Assembly: GCF_002733955.1 (NCBI RefSeq)
Contig: NZ_NVXQ01000032.1
Location: forward strand, 1-52,414
DNA length: 52,414 nucleotides
DNA from: Hoeflea sp.
GTDB taxonomy: Bacteria > Pseudomonadota > Alphaproteobacteria > Rhizobiales > Rhizobiaceae
Reading direction: 5' to 3'
Each line of letters starts with the position of its first letter. Within the stretch, counting starts at the first letter, position 1. The notes beneath the pieces were generated by a model, which was given only the letters and a program-made list of their open reading frames with translations, searched no databases and was not told where the DNA came from. The position numbers and the translations under genes are program-made. This document shows, in pieces, positions 23,917 to 32,529 of the stretch.

Positions 23917-24639
23917 TCATTTCGGCGCGCGAGATGCGTCGCCCAGCCTGGGTTTGGTGGAGAGAATATGGCCCGACAGTGAGGCTGCCGCCCATTCGCT
24001 GTTGCGTGCGCTCAGCGCCGCGAGAATGTCCCGATGCTGCCAGTTCGAGCGCACGACATTGACCCGCTGATCCATCACGAACTGCTTGACCAGAATGAGC
24101 GGCAGGGCTGCTGCGGGTGCAGTCAGCCGCTTGAGCTGGGCGGAGCGGGCCGCATCGACGATCACGCCATGAAATTCGGTGTTGAGCGCAAGGAACCGCC
24201 CGACCACATCGCCGCTCTGATCGCTTTCGATCTCGGCCATGCCATCGATCAGGTATTGCAGCTTGGCCAGTTCGTCATCGGTGATCTTCTGGGCGGCGAT
24301 CGAGGCCGCATAGCTCTCGTGCTGGGCCCGGATGTCAAAGATGATCGACACCTCTTCGGGCGAAAAATCGGTGACGAAACGATGCCGGTTGTTGACCGTT
24401 GCCAGCCCTTCACTGACCAGCCGCCTCAAGGCATCCCTGACCGGGGTGCGGCTGGTGCCGGTCATCGACGCCAGCATTTCCTCGGGCAGATGGTCACCGG
24501 GTTTCAGCCTGCCATCAAGGATGGCCTGGCGAATGCCGAGATAGGCTTTTTCGGCGGGACGCTGTGTATCGGCTTCCTCGCTGGGGCTCGCGCCCGCATC
24601 GGACTTGATCACCATGTCGTCGCCGGAAAAGTCAGTCAT
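23917..24639 (-). CDS. GntR-family transcriptional regulator with FCD domain
   Basis: The 240-residue protein has a winged helix (about 30-95: KAYLGIRQAILDGRLKPGD, EEMLASMTGTSRTPVRDALR, LVSEGLATV) followed by the all-helical FCD ligand domain. Its metal-binding residues are visible as FLALNTEFHGVIVD and QHRDILAAL. FCD regulators typically sense carboxylates and bind TTGT/ACAA-type inverted repeats. Two such repeats lie in the divergent region at 27622 and 27921, so it probably controls its own operon and the ABC transporter. ATG 24639 is set by GAGGTG upstream, inside the end of the hydrolase gene. An in-frame extension to 24714 is unlikely. Confidence 0.88.
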   Translation of the reverse strand: MTDFSGDDMVIKSDAGASPSEEADTQRPAEKAYLGIRQAILDGRLKPGDHLPEEMLASMTGTSRTPVRDALRRLVSEGLATVNNRHRFVTDFSPEEVSIIFDIRAQHESYAASIAAQKITDDELAKLQYLIDGMAEIESDQSGDVVGRFLALNTEFHGVIVDAARSAQLKRLTAPAAALPLILVKQFVMDQRVNVVRSNWQHRDILAALSARNSEWAAASLSGHILSTKPRLGDASRAPK

Positions 24640-24641
24640 CG

Positions 24642-25550
24642 TCAGTTCACCTCGATATGGCTCGCATGGTTTTCCATGTACCAGGCGGCAATTTCTTCGC
24701 GCGTGGCAAACCATACATCGTCAAACTCCTTGGCGTAGCGGATAAAGTCGCGCAATGCGCGAATCCGGTAGGGTTGTCCGATGACATGCGGATGCAGGCC
24801 GACATTCATGAACTTGCCGGTGGTCTCGCTTTCGGCATAGAGCCAGTCGAACTGCTCCTTGAACATTTGCAACCCGCCTTCGGCGCCAAGACCCTGACGC
24901 AGAAAGCTGAAGTCATTGACCTCCGACGTGTAGGGGATCGAGACCATCGGCTTGCCGCTGCGGGTCTTGACCATGTAGGGCTGGTCGTCGTTGAGCAGAT
25001 CACAGGTGAAGATCAGCCCTTCTTCCGCCAGAATGTCGATGGTGTTGAGCGTCGAGCGCAACGAGCTCGAGAGCCAGCCCTTGGCCTTGAAGCCGCAGAA
25101 TTCCTCATACACCTTCAGCGTCGCGCGGATCACTTCCCGCTCGGCGTCTTCATCGAACATGTTGTCGGTGAGCAATTCGCTTTGCACGTAATTGTGGGCA
25201 ACTATTTCCCATTTGCGGTCAAGTGCTGCCTGGACCACCTGAGGCCGTTCCAGCGCCATCTTGGCGTTGATGGTGCAGCTGGAAGGAACGCCTTCGGCAT
25301 CGAAAATGTCGAACATGCGCCAGACGCCGACACGCTGGCCGTATTCGCGCCAGGTGTAGTTCGGATTGTCATAGACATTGCCGGGGAGGTCGCCGCCGAC
25401 GATGCTCGGGCCGCCCGGATAGAACGGCTTGGGGGTGTCGCGAACGGCATCCCAATGTTCGAGATTGGTGGTCAGGATGACAGCCAGCCGTTTGCCATTG
25501 GGCCATTTGAGCGGCTTGCGTTCGCTGATCGGAGTGAAATCGTACTGCAT
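24642..25550 (-). CDS. Polysaccharide-deacetylase-fold hydrolase (allantoinase PuuE / cyclic imidase-like)
   Basis: The 302-residue protein has the PuuE-type NodB fold: LTTNLEHWD (early strand), YTWREYGQRVGVWRMFDIF, CTINAKMALERP, EIVAHNYVQSELL, SIPYTSEVNDFSF and GLHPHVIGQPYR. The deacetylase TxDxD motif and second HxxxH His are absent, as in the PuuE branch, which hydrolyses the cyclic amide allantoin. A cyclic imide hydrolase from Pseudomonas putida also falls in this superfamily. The probable reaction is hydrolysis of a cyclic amide or imide rather than sugar deacetylation. Its operon partners (FAD monooxygenase, AMDase-like protein) agree with heterocycle breakdown. ATG 25550 follows GGGAG; frames further upstream give low-complexity translation. 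Confidence 0.83.
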   Translation of the reverse strand: MQYDFTPISERKPLKWPNGKRLAVILTTNLEHWDAVRDTPKPFYPGGPSIVGGDLPGNVYDNPNYTWREYGQRVGVWRMFDIFDAEGVPSSCTINAKMALERPQVVQAALDRKWEIVAHNYVQSELLTDNMFDEDAEREVIRATLKVYEEFCGFKAKGWLSSSLRSTLNTIDILAEEGLIFTCDLLNDDQPYMVKTRSGKPMVSIPYTSEVNDFSFLRQGLGAEGGLQMFKEQFDWLYAESETTGKFMNVGLHPHVIGQPYRIRALRDFIRYAKEFDDVWFATREEIAAWYMENHASHIEVN

Positions 25551-25572
25551 GGTGGTGCTCCCGGGACAAGCC

Positions 25573-26319
25573 TCAGTGATGCGACAGAAGTGAGCCCCAG
25601 CCCTGGATCTTGTCGTCAATGCCGTTCTGGCGCAGCCCGTACCAATAGGTCGCGGTGTTGATGGCGATGACCGGCTTGTCGAGCCAGAATTCGGCAATGC
25701 CGGCGACACGGGCCATGGCCAGATTGGTGCCGACCTGCACGATTGCCTCGACGCTCTCGTCGTTGACCTCGTTGATGCAGTCGCGCAGTTCCTGCTCGCT
25801 GACATGAGCGATCTGCATTGGGCTCGGGCACTTCAGGCCTTTGAGATGCACCACCTCGTAGCCGCAGTCGGTGAAGAACTTGATCACCTGCTTGTCGCCC
25901 ACCGGCATGTAGGGCGTGACGACGCCGATGCGCTTGATGTCACCATATTTGGCAAGTGCGGCCTGGCAGGCGTCCGATCCCATCGTCACCTTGACGCCGG
26001 CGCGCTCTTCGACACGCCGCTGCAATTCGACCGAACCATCAAGCCCGTCCCAGAAGGTCTCCGCCGACATGCCCATGACCAGATGGTCGGGGCTGCAGGT
26101 CATGACGGAATCGATCGAGTCCATGATCGCGGCGCGAATATTGTCGATCAGCGCGAGAAAGTCCTCGTCGCTGTTGACCGGATCATCCGGGATCGTGATG
26201 CGCGAGAAATGATTGGTCACGCCGACCGGCCGCATCGAGTCGAACTCGGGTTGTACGGAGGTGTTTGTGGAAGGGGCGATAACGCCTAATTTCTTTCGGT
26301 AACCGAGACTGTCGACCAT
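25573..26319 (-). CDS. Arylmalonate decarboxylase/maleate isomerase-like protein lacking catalytic cysteines
   Basis: The 248-residue protein keeps the superfamily frame (LGVIAPSTNTSVQPE at the N-terminus, IGVVTPYMP in the middle, ATYWYGLRQNGIDD near the end). At the first cysteine position it reads VMGMSAETF (about 81-89), like the MGTS of arylmalonate decarboxylase, and at the second it reads VQVGTNLA (about 194-201), where Cys is expected. So neither active-site Cys is present. It may be a non-catalytic binding protein, or may use different chemistry. It is the second gene of the FAD-monooxygenase operon, directly before the PuuE-like hydrolase (23 bases). Confidence 0.8.
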   Translation of the reverse strand: MVDSLGYRKKLGVIAPSTNTSVQPEFDSMRPVGVTNHFSRITIPDDPVNSDEDFLALIDNIRAAIMDSIDSVMTCSPDHLVMGMSAETFWDGLDGSVELQRRVEERAGVKVTMGSDACQAALAKYGDIKRIGVVTPYMPVGDKQVIKFFTDCGYEVVHLKGLKCPSPMQIAHVSEQELRDCINEVNDESVEAIVQVGTNLAMARVAGIAEFWLDKPVIAINTATYWYGLRQNGIDDKIQGWGSLLSHH

Positions 26320-26362
26320 GGCTGAATGTCCTTTCTAAACGTGTGGGCGTGCCCGGCCCGGG

Positions 26363-27568
26363 TTATGCAACGTCCTCGAGATCGCGCAGCGACTGGATCA
26401 TCGAAGAGCGCATCAGGTAATCCTTGTGAGCCGCTGGATCTTCGACAATGCGGCGCAGCTCGTCATGATAGGCGAGCCGGGCGGCAGGATCGTTTTCCGC
26501 CATCATCTTGCGGTTGCGCAGGGACTGTTCCTGAACTGTCTCGATCGCGACCTTGCGGCGCTGGCGGTTGTAGCGCTCGGTGATTTCGATCGGCGCCTTG
26601 CCGGTCCACACATCGGCCAGCTTGTCACAGAGATTGACCGCATCGTGTATGCCGCCATTCATCCCCATGCCGCCGAGCGGGTTGTTCAGATGGGCTGAAT
26701 CGCCGGCCAGGAAGACACGGCCAGCGACATAGGCAGAGGCGACGCGCTGGTGAACCCGGTAAGCGGTGGCGTGAACCAGTTCATAGGTGCCCGATTTCGG
26801 GCACAAAGCCTGGAGCCGGCGCTCCATGGCCTCGGGCGCCTTGATCTGCTCTTCGGTCTGGTTCGGGTCCGTCGGCAACAACACGCGCCACAGCGTTGGT
26901 GTGCGCAGGAGCACCGCCCATTCGCTGGGGTCGGTCAGATAGGCGATTGGCGCCAGGTCGGGAATCGCTTCGACAAAATCAAAATTAGTCGACATCGACA
27001 GGAAGATTTCGGGGATGGTGAGGCCGTCAAAAGAGATCCCGAGCGTCTTGCGAATGGCGCTGTGCGCTCCGTCGCAGGCAATAAGGAAAGACCCTGAGAG
27101 ATCTTCCTGGCTGCCATCGCCATGCGCGACGGTCAGGGTTACGCCGGTCTCGTCCTGGCGGACTTCTGTCGCCTTGGCGTCGTAGATCAGTTCGATCTGG
27201 CTGTCGGCCTCGATCAGGTCGCGCAGCTCTTCGGACAGTTTCCATTGCTCGCATTGCAGCCGGTAGGGATGGTCTGTCTCTCCGGCCAGCAGCCCGAGAT
27301 CAAATGTCGCGACCACGCCTTCATTGCGGTCGCGGAATTGCCAGGTTGGGCAAACCAGACCTCTTTCAATCAGTTTGCTGCTGACATCGAAGCGATCCAG
27401 CATGTCCAGCGTCGGCGGATGGAAGGTGGATGCTCGCAGGTCGCGAGGCAGGTCACGACTTGTCTCTACAATTGTGACCGGAATTCCGGCCTGTGACAGA
27501 CAGCACGCCGAAACCAGCCCTACCGGGCCCGCCCCAACGATCAGTACGCGATCTTTTTCCGCCTTCAT
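26363..27568 (-). CDS. FAD-dependent aromatic-ring monooxygenase (class A)
   Basis: The 401-residue flavoprotein belongs to the p-hydroxybenzoate hydroxylase family: FAD motif VGAGPVGL (about 11-18), the middle ACDGAHSAIRKTLG motif (about 170-183) and GRVFLAGDSAHLNNPLGGMG with GD at about 287-288. These enzymes insert one oxygen into an aromatic or N-heteroaromatic ring using NAD(P)H. It is the first gene of the seven-gene operon and so probably the first step, ring activation, of the pathway; 6-hydroxynicotinate, MHPC or similar monooxygenases are the nearest functional analogues. ATG 27568 is preferred to a TTG at 27610. A TTGT-N2-ACAA operator lies 54 bases upstream. Confidence 0.87.
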   Translation of the reverse strand: MKAEKDRVLIVGAGPVGLVSACCLSQAGIPVTIVETSRDLPRDLRASTFHPPTLDMLDRFDVSSKLIERGLVCPTWQFRDRNEGVVATFDLGLLAGETDHPYRLQCEQWKLSEELRDLIEADSQIELIYDAKATEVRQDETGVTLTVAHGDGSQEDLSGSFLIACDGAHSAIRKTLGISFDGLTIPEIFLSMSTNFDFVEAIPDLAPIAYLTDPSEWAVLLRTPTLWRVLLPTDPNQTEEQIKAPEAMERRLQALCPKSGTYELVHATAYRVHQRVASAYVAGRVFLAGDSAHLNNPLGGMGMNGGIHDAVNLCDKLADVWTGKAPIEITERYNRQRRKVAIETVQEQSLRNRKMMAENDPAARLAYHDELRRIVEDPAAHKDYLMRSSMIQSLRDLEDVA

Positions 27569-27621
27569 TATCGATTTTTCTCCGTCAATGTTCCGCTTGA
27601 CAAGGCTCAAGTGCTAAATCA

Positions 27622-27631
27622 TTGTGTACAA
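27622..27631. promoter_or_regulatory. Probable FCD-GntR operator (monooxygenase side)
   Basis: The inverted repeat TTGTGTACAA, 54 bases before the monooxygenase ATG, matches half-sites TTGT/ACAA separated by 2 bases, typical of FCD-type GntR operators. Only the central two bases differ from the site at 27921. Confidence 0.55.
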
Positions 27632-27920
27632 CATGTCACGACATTTAAAGCGAAAAAATTCGCAGCCGCGTGATTATGTGAGGCGGACGGCGAAAGCGGC
27701 GTCCGAAATTTCGCGATGAATGGGCGCAGGCGCGTTCTCGCGGAAAAGATCAAAAACAAGCGCTAAAAAGGCGTAAAATGAGGGAATACGGTGTTGAAGT
27801 TCATTGAATCAGGGTCTGATCCCGCTTTTCTCGTTGTTTGAATCCGGTGTGGTGGGGCTGTCGGGCAGGGTTGTCTCGAGCTTTAAGCTCGGTGATCCTT
27901 TTGGATGGTTCCAGTCTTGG

Positions 27921-27930
27921 TTGTATACAA
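27921..27930. promoter_or_regulatory. Probable FCD-GntR operator (ABC transporter side)
   Basis: The perfect palindrome TTGTATACAA lies 17 bases before the permease ATG at 27948. Together with the site at 27622 it brackets the divergent control region and links transporter and operon to the FCD regulator at 23917. Confidence 0.6.
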
Positions 27931-27947
27931 ATACGAGAGAAGAACTC

Positions 27948-28865
27948 ATGTTGTTGATACAGCAATTGCTGAACGGGGTGATGCTCGGAAGCGTTTATGT
28001 CACGGTCGCTGTGGCCTTCACGCTGACCATCGGCGTACTCAATTTTCTGAATTTCACCATTCCCACCTTGTTCATGCTGGCCGGCATGATTGGTTGGGCT
28101 CTGGCCTATTGGGGGCTGCCGTTCGGGCTGTCCGGGCCGCTGTCCTGGCCGATGGCGCTATTCTTCGGTGTCGTGGTTTCGATCTTGGCGTCGCTGGTCG
28201 TCGAGCGCTTCACCTTCCGCTACCTCAAGACCAAGTATGGCGATTCAACCGAACACGCCATTCCGCTGGTCTCTTCGCTTGGCTTTCTGCTGGTGCTCGA
28301 AAACCTGGTGCGGATCGGCTACGGCACCGATGCACAGCGGTTTCCCGGGCCAAGTCACGATCTGACCATGAATATAGGCGGCATCTTTGTCCGCATCCCG
28401 CAACTGGTCAGCCTGTTTCTGGTGGTGCTGATTGTGGTCGGACTGACCTGGCTGCTCAAGCGCAGCCGCATCGGCCGGGGCTTGCGCGCTATCGCCGAAA
28501 ACCCCGATGCGGCCAATATCCTGGGTGTCGATACGCGGCGGGTTGTGCCCATCGTCTTCATGCTCACCGGCCTGCTGTGCGGCCTCGCCGGCGCATTGTT
28601 TGCCGTCAATTATGGCGAAGTGTCACCACAGATGGGTGAGGACATCGGCACCAAGGCAATCGCCGGCATGGTGGTGGGCGGGCTCGGCTCGATCTGGGGC
28701 GCCGTGCTTGGCGGCCTCATTGTCGGGCTGATCGAGATGCTGACAATTCACTTCTTTGGCGCGGACACGGTGCAGGTCGCAGTCTGGGGACTGCTGTTGC
28801 TCACCCTGTTCGTTCGCCCTCAAGGCCTGTTTGGCCATAACTCCATCGGCAAGGGGAAGCTCTGA
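27948..28865 (+). CDS. ABC transporter permease, branched-chain amino acid type (LivH family)
   Basis: The 305-residue inner-membrane permease has about eight helices. Family features are the N-terminal QQLLNGVMLGSVYVTVAVAF and TIGVLNFLNF, the EAA-like loop GRGLRAIAENPDAANILGVD (about 178-197), and GGLGSIWGAVLGG. It forms the heterodimeric channel with LivM. GAGAGAAG precedes ATG 27948; an in-frame extension to 27804 crosses the operator and is unlikely. It is the first gene of a five-gene transporter operon (permease, permease, two ATPases, binding protein). Such systems often import non-amino-acid aromatic or amide substrates in soil bacteria. Confidence 0.9.
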   Translation: MLLIQQLLNGVMLGSVYVTVAVAFTLTIGVLNFLNFTIPTLFMLAGMIGWALAYWGLPFGLSGPLSWPMALFFGVVVSILASLVVERFTFRYLKTKYGDSTEHAIPLVSSLGFLLVLENLVRIGYGTDAQRFPGPSHDLTMNIGGIFVRIPQLVSLFLVVLIVVGLTWLLKRSRIGRGLRAIAENPDAANILGVDTRRVVPIVFMLTGLLCGLAGALFAVNYGEVSPQMGEDIGTKAIAGMVVGGLGSIWGAVLGGLIVGLIEMLTIHFFGADTVQVAVWGLLLLTLFVRPQGLFGHNSIGKGKL

Positions 28866-28867
28866 AG

Positions 28868-29788
28868 ATGAGTGGCTACTGGGCAGGCATTCTCACGATC
28901 CTGGCGATCAACATCATTTTCGCCTACGGCATCTTTCTTCCTGTTGCGACAGGACAACTCAATCTTGGCGGCGCGGGGTTTCAGGCCATCGGCGCCTATG
29001 GCGCAGCGTTTCTTTCGGCCTCCTTCGCGCTGCCGGTTCCGGTCACCATCGGTGTCGGCATGCTGGTTGCCGGTATCACCGGTTATCTGATCGCCTTCCC
29101 GCTGCTGAGGACCCGCGGGGTCTATCTGGTGCTGGCAACCTTTGCCTTTGCAGAGGTTGTCGCTGGGCTGATCCTGAATTCCGACACGTTCGGCGGCGCC
29201 ATGGGGCTGTCGGTCCCGGCCTTCATCGACTGGCATGTTGCCGTGATTGCCGCAGCTGTCGTCACCGTGTTCGTCTTCTATCTGATGTCGACGCGCTTCG
29301 GCCTGACCATGCGCGCGGCCCATGACGATGAGGTTGTCACCGACCTGATGGGCGTCAATGTCCGGGGTGTGCAGGTTGCCGGCTTCGCTATTGGCGGTGC
29401 GCTCGCAGGGTTGGCGGGTGGGCTTTACGCGCATTCGTTCAATTTCGTCGAGATCCAGAGCTTCAATGCACTCGTCTCGATCTATGTGCTGCTCTACGTG
29501 CTGCTCGGCGGTACGCAGACTGCATGGGGACCGCTGGCAGGTGCGACATTCTTCACGCTGCTTCCTGAAGCACTCCGTACGGTTCTGCCCGCACTGAAAA
29601 GCTCGATCTACTGGTTTGCCGGTGTCGAGGGACCGGTGGCCGCACCTGACGATTCCTGGCGGTTTGTCATCCTCGGTGCCTTGACCATTGCCATGATGGT
29701 GCTCCGCCCCGAAGGACTGATCACGCGCACCCTGGTCGAACGCATCAGTTTCCGCCGATCCAATACCGACAAGGGAGCGCTGGCATGA
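28868..29788 (+). CDS. ABC transporter permease, branched-chain amino acid type (LivM family)
   Basis: The 306-residue second permease has about nine helices with the LivM pattern: YGIFLPVATGQLNLGGAGFQ, FPLLRTRGVYLVLATFAFAE and the cytoplasmic loop GLTMRAAHDDEVVTDLMGVN (about 143-162), then YVLLGGTQTAWGPLAG. It starts 3 bases after the LivH stop and overlaps the LivG start by 4 bases. With LivH it forms the translocation pore. Confidence 0.9.
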   Translation: MSGYWAGILTILAINIIFAYGIFLPVATGQLNLGGAGFQAIGAYGAAFLSASFALPVPVTIGVGMLVAGITGYLIAFPLLRTRGVYLVLATFAFAEVVAGLILNSDTFGGAMGLSVPAFIDWHVAVIAAAVVTVFVFYLMSTRFGLTMRAAHDDEVVTDLMGVNVRGVQVAGFAIGGALAGLAGGLYAHSFNFVEIQSFNALVSIYVLLYVLLGGTQTAWGPLAGATFFTLLPEALRTVLPALKSSIYWFAGVEGPVAAPDDSWRFVILGALTIAMMVLRPEGLITRTLVERISFRRSNTDKGALA

Positions 29789-30558
29789 CCGCCTTGATGT
29801 CTCTCACCAATGTCTCGAAGAATTTCGGTGGCCTCACCGTGATCAACGATGTCAGTTTCGATGTGCCTGCGGGGGCCCGGATGGCATTGATCGGGCCCAA
29901 CGGCGCCGGCAAGACGACGATCTTCAACCTGATCTCGGGTGTGTATGAACCATCAGCAGGCGAGATCCGGATGGAGGGGCGGGAGATCTCGGCGATCCCG
30001 TCGCGCAACCGCATCGGACTTGGCATTGCGCGCTCGTTCCAGAACATCCGGCTGATGCCGCATTTGTCAGTGCTGGAAAATGTCATGCTCGGCCAGCAGG
30101 CGAGGGCGGGCAGCCTGACCGACATGTTGTCGCCGCTCCGGCGGTCGAAATGGCGGCGCGAGGCTGAAGACCTGCTCGACCAGATGGGCCTCGACACGTT
30201 CCCCGGCGAAGTGGTTGCGACCCTGCCTTACGGCATTCGCAAGAAGATCGAGGTGGTGCGCGCACTCGTTGCCAAGCCGAAGATCCTGATGCTCGATGAA
30301 CCTGCCGCCGGGCTCAACAACACCGAGACCGCCAATCTCAAGGACTTCCTGATGAAGATCGCGGCAAGTGGCGTGACCCTGATTGTCGTCGAGCACGACA
30401 TGAGCCTGGTGCGCAGCCTGTGTGACCATGCAGTTGTGCTGAACTTCGGCGAGAAGATCTATGACGGTCCGACCGCCGAAGTTCAGAACGATCCGCATGT
30501 GCTGGAAGCCTATCTTGGAACCCGGCATGCCGGGAAGGAGGCAACCGATGTTGCTTGA
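29785..30558 (+). CDS. ABC transporter ATPase (LivG family)
   Basis: The 257-residue nucleotide-binding subunit has Walker A GPNGAGKTT (about 38-46), the family-specific signature LPYGIRKKIEVVRAL in place of LSGGQ, Walker B ILMLDEPAAGLN and the switch His in VVEHDMSLV. This altered signature is normal for LivG. It drives import with LivF. The ATG overlaps the LivM stop by 4 bases. Confidence 0.9.
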   Translation: MTALMSLTNVSKNFGGLTVINDVSFDVPAGARMALIGPNGAGKTTIFNLISGVYEPSAGEIRMEGREISAIPSRNRIGLGIARSFQNIRLMPHLSVLENVMLGQQARAGSLTDMLSPLRRSKWRREAEDLLDQMGLDTFPGEVVATLPYGIRKKIEVVRALVAKPKILMLDEPAAGLNNTETANLKDFLMKIAASGVTLIVVEHDMSLVRSLCDHAVVLNFGEKIYDGPTAEVQNDPHVLEAYLGTRHAGKEATDVA

Positions 30559-31294
30559 TGTGAAAGGCCTTGATGTCCGCTATGGCCGGACACACGCGGT
30601 CAAGAATGTGAACCTCAGCGTGGCCGAAGGCGAGATCGTCACGGTGCTTGGTGCAAATGGCGCCGGCAAGACATCGCTGTTGCGCGCGCTGCAGGGCGCG
30701 GTTCGCCCGGCCTCCGGCACGATCTCCTATGATGGCCATGATCTCTCCCGCGCCAGCCCGGCCGCCCGTGTCAGTTCAGGCATGATGCTGGTGCCGGAAG
30801 GGCGGCAGATCTTTGTCTCGATGACCGTGCACGAAAATCTTCAGATGGGCGTCTATCTGCGCTCGGACCGGGACGTGGCGCGCGATCTGGATGCCGTCTA
30901 CGACCGGTTTCCCAATCTGGCAGAGCGCCGTGACATGAAGGCCAGTGTGCTGTCGGGCGGTGAGCAGCAGATGCTTGCGATTGGCCGAGCGCTGGTCGGC
31001 AGGCCCCGGCTGATCATGCTGGATGAACCCTCACTCGGGCTGTCGCCGCTTTTTGTGGCCCGCCTGTTTGATCTGATCGTCGAGCTCAACAAGAGCGGCA
31101 TCAGCATTCTGCTCGTCGAACAGAATACCACCATGGCACTTGATGTCGCTCAACGAGGCTATGTCCTCGAGCTCGGCAAGGTCGTCATCGAGGATAGCGC
31201 TGCGGCGCTGTCAAAGAACACCGCACTGACCGAGGCCTATCTCGGAGGCGGCAACGAAGAACCGGCGCCCGGTTTTACCGGAACACAAGCATGA
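30548..31294 (+). CDS. ABC transporter ATPase (LivF family)
   Basis: The 248-residue ATPase has Walker A GANGAGKTS (about 36-44), signature LSGGEQQMLAIGRAL, Walker B LIMLDEPSLGLSP and switch region LLVEQNTTMALD. The true start at 30548 (MLLDVKGLDVRYG) overlaps the LivG 3' end by 11 bases. The last 20 residues (EEPAPGFTGTQA) form a tail not needed for the fold. Confidence 0.9.
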   Translation: MLLDVKGLDVRYGRTHAVKNVNLSVAEGEIVTVLGANGAGKTSLLRALQGAVRPASGTISYDGHDLSRASPAARVSSGMMLVPEGRQIFVSMTVHENLQMGVYLRSDRDVARDLDAVYDRFPNLAERRDMKASVLSGGEQQMLAIGRALVGRPRLIMLDEPSLGLSPLFVARLFDLIVELNKSGISILLVEQNTTMALDVAQRGYVLELGKVVIEDSAAALSKNTALTEAYLGGGNEEPAPGFTGTQA

Positions 31295-31346
31295 CGTCGG
31301 CGGGAACTGCAACTGCACTCGAATTTTCCACAAAGGGAGACTTTTC

Positions 31347-32522
31347 ATGAGCATCAAATCAATCCTGGCCGCGGCCGCACTGTCGCTTCTGGCCAGCACC
31401 GCCTGGGCAGAAGACACCATCAAGATCGGCAACATCGTTGTCACTGCCGGCTTCCTGAAGAGCGCCGGCGAGCCGACGCTGACGGCTGTCGATATTGCCG
31501 TTGACGAGATCAACGCCTCGGGCGGCATCAATGGCAAGCAGGTCGAGGTGATCCGCTTCGACACCGGTTCCGACCCGAAACAGGCATCCGTGGGTACGCG
31601 CAAGCTGGCGCAGGATGACGGTGTCCTGGCGATTGTCGGGCCGTTCTCGTCCGGTGAATCAGCTGTCGCCTTCAACGATGCGGAACGGCTGAAGGTGCTC
31701 ATGATGCCGACATCGGCTTCAGCTCCCGGCCTGACCGAAGGGCGCAAATATGGCTGGCGCCTGACCGAGGATGAGCACAAGCAGTTCGGCCGCTTGCTCA
31801 AGTCGCTGAAGGCCAACGGCATCAAGTCCGACACGGCCGAGATCGTCTATATCTCCGAGGAAGTCGTCTCCAACGCGGCGGGCACAAAACTGTATCCGGC
31901 CTTGCTGAAGGAGGCCGGTATCACTCATGGCGATCCGATCCCGGTTCAGTACAAGAGCTTCGACATGTCGGCTCAGGCCGCCCAGATCATGGCGTCCAAT
32001 CCGGACCTCGTCGCCATCGCGGCGTTGCCGGATTCCGCCTCCAAGGTCATCGGCGAGCTGCGCCGGCAGGGCTATGAAGGCCGCATCATCGGCTCGCAGA
32101 TCTTCTCCGATCCCAATGTTGTCGAGCTGTTTGGCCCCGAAGGCAATGGCACCATGCTGATGGCAGGCTTCTGGAAGGGCTTCAGCCCGGAAGCGCAGGC
32201 CTTCAACGACAAGTTCGTGGCCGAAACCGCCAAGCGGGGTATCAAGAAGGCCGGCGCGCACCATTCCGATGCGCAGGCCTATGACACCTTCTTCCTGCTC
32301 AAGCAGGTGATGGAAAAGGTCGGTACCACCGGTGATCCCGCAAAGCTTGAAGAAGAGCGTGAAGCAATCGTCGCAGGCATGGAAGGCGTGACGTTTTCGG
32401 GTATCCTCGGCGACGATATCTGTTTCAATGGTCACGATGCCGAGCTCCCGGGCTACGTCATCGAGATCAAGGATGGTGAATGGACCAAGTTCGACTCCGC
32501 GCCTGCCGACAAGTGCGAGTGA
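31347..32522 (+). CDS. ABC transporter substrate-binding protein (Leu/Ile/Val-binding family)
   Basis: The 391-residue periplasmic protein has a signal peptide (residues 1-21, ending STAWA), then the type I periplasmic-binding fold: VDEINASGGINGKQVEVI, AIVGPFSSGESAVAF and YGWRLTEDEHKQFGRLLK. The family includes binders of branched amino acids, amides, urea and aromatic acids. The ligand cannot be read off. A strong AAAGGGAG site precedes ATG 31347. It is the last gene of the transporter operon; a stem-loop follows. Confidence 0.9.
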   Translation: MSIKSILAAAALSLLASTAWAEDTIKIGNIVVTAGFLKSAGEPTLTAVDIAVDEINASGGINGKQVEVIRFDTGSDPKQASVGTRKLAQDDGVLAIVGPFSSGESAVAFNDAERLKVLMMPTSASAPGLTEGRKYGWRLTEDEHKQFGRLLKSLKANGIKSDTAEIVYISEEVVSNAAGTKLYPALLKEAGITHGDPIPVQYKSFDMSAQAAQIMASNPDLVAIAALPDSASKVIGELRRQGYEGRIIGSQIFSDPNVVELFGPEGNGTMLMAGFWKGFSPEAQAFNDKFVAETAKRGIKKAGAHHSDAQAYDTFFLLKQVMEKVGTTGDPAKLEEEREAIVAGMEGVTFSGILGDDICFNGHDAELPGYVIEIKDGEWTKFDSAPADKCE

Positions 32523-32529
32523 TGCAACC

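Larger units (their letters stand above)
27569..27947. promoter_or_regulatory. Divergent control region between monooxygenase and ABC transporter operons
   Basis: No gene is supported in this 379-base stretch. It contains TTGT-N2-ACAA repeats at 27622-27631 and 27921-27930 and a symmetric CGAAATTTCG at 27704-27713. It must hold two divergent promoters; their -35/-10 elements are not obvious. An open frame from 27804 that reads into the permease gene is not used, because the better start is ATG 27948. Confidence 0.6.

Noticed and set aside
22806-24062. 418-codon plus-strand frame across the aldehyde dehydrogenase and FCD regulator genes
   Set aside because: Both minus-strand genes have full catalytic or DNA-binding motifs; the plus-strand frame spans two genes and has none.
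16652-27568. Complete nicotinate (nic) pathway
   Set aside because: NicF-, NicE- and NicC-like proteins are present, but no dihydroxypyridine dioxygenase (NicX), N-formylmaleamate deformylase (NicD) or nicotinate hydroxylase is seen in the window.
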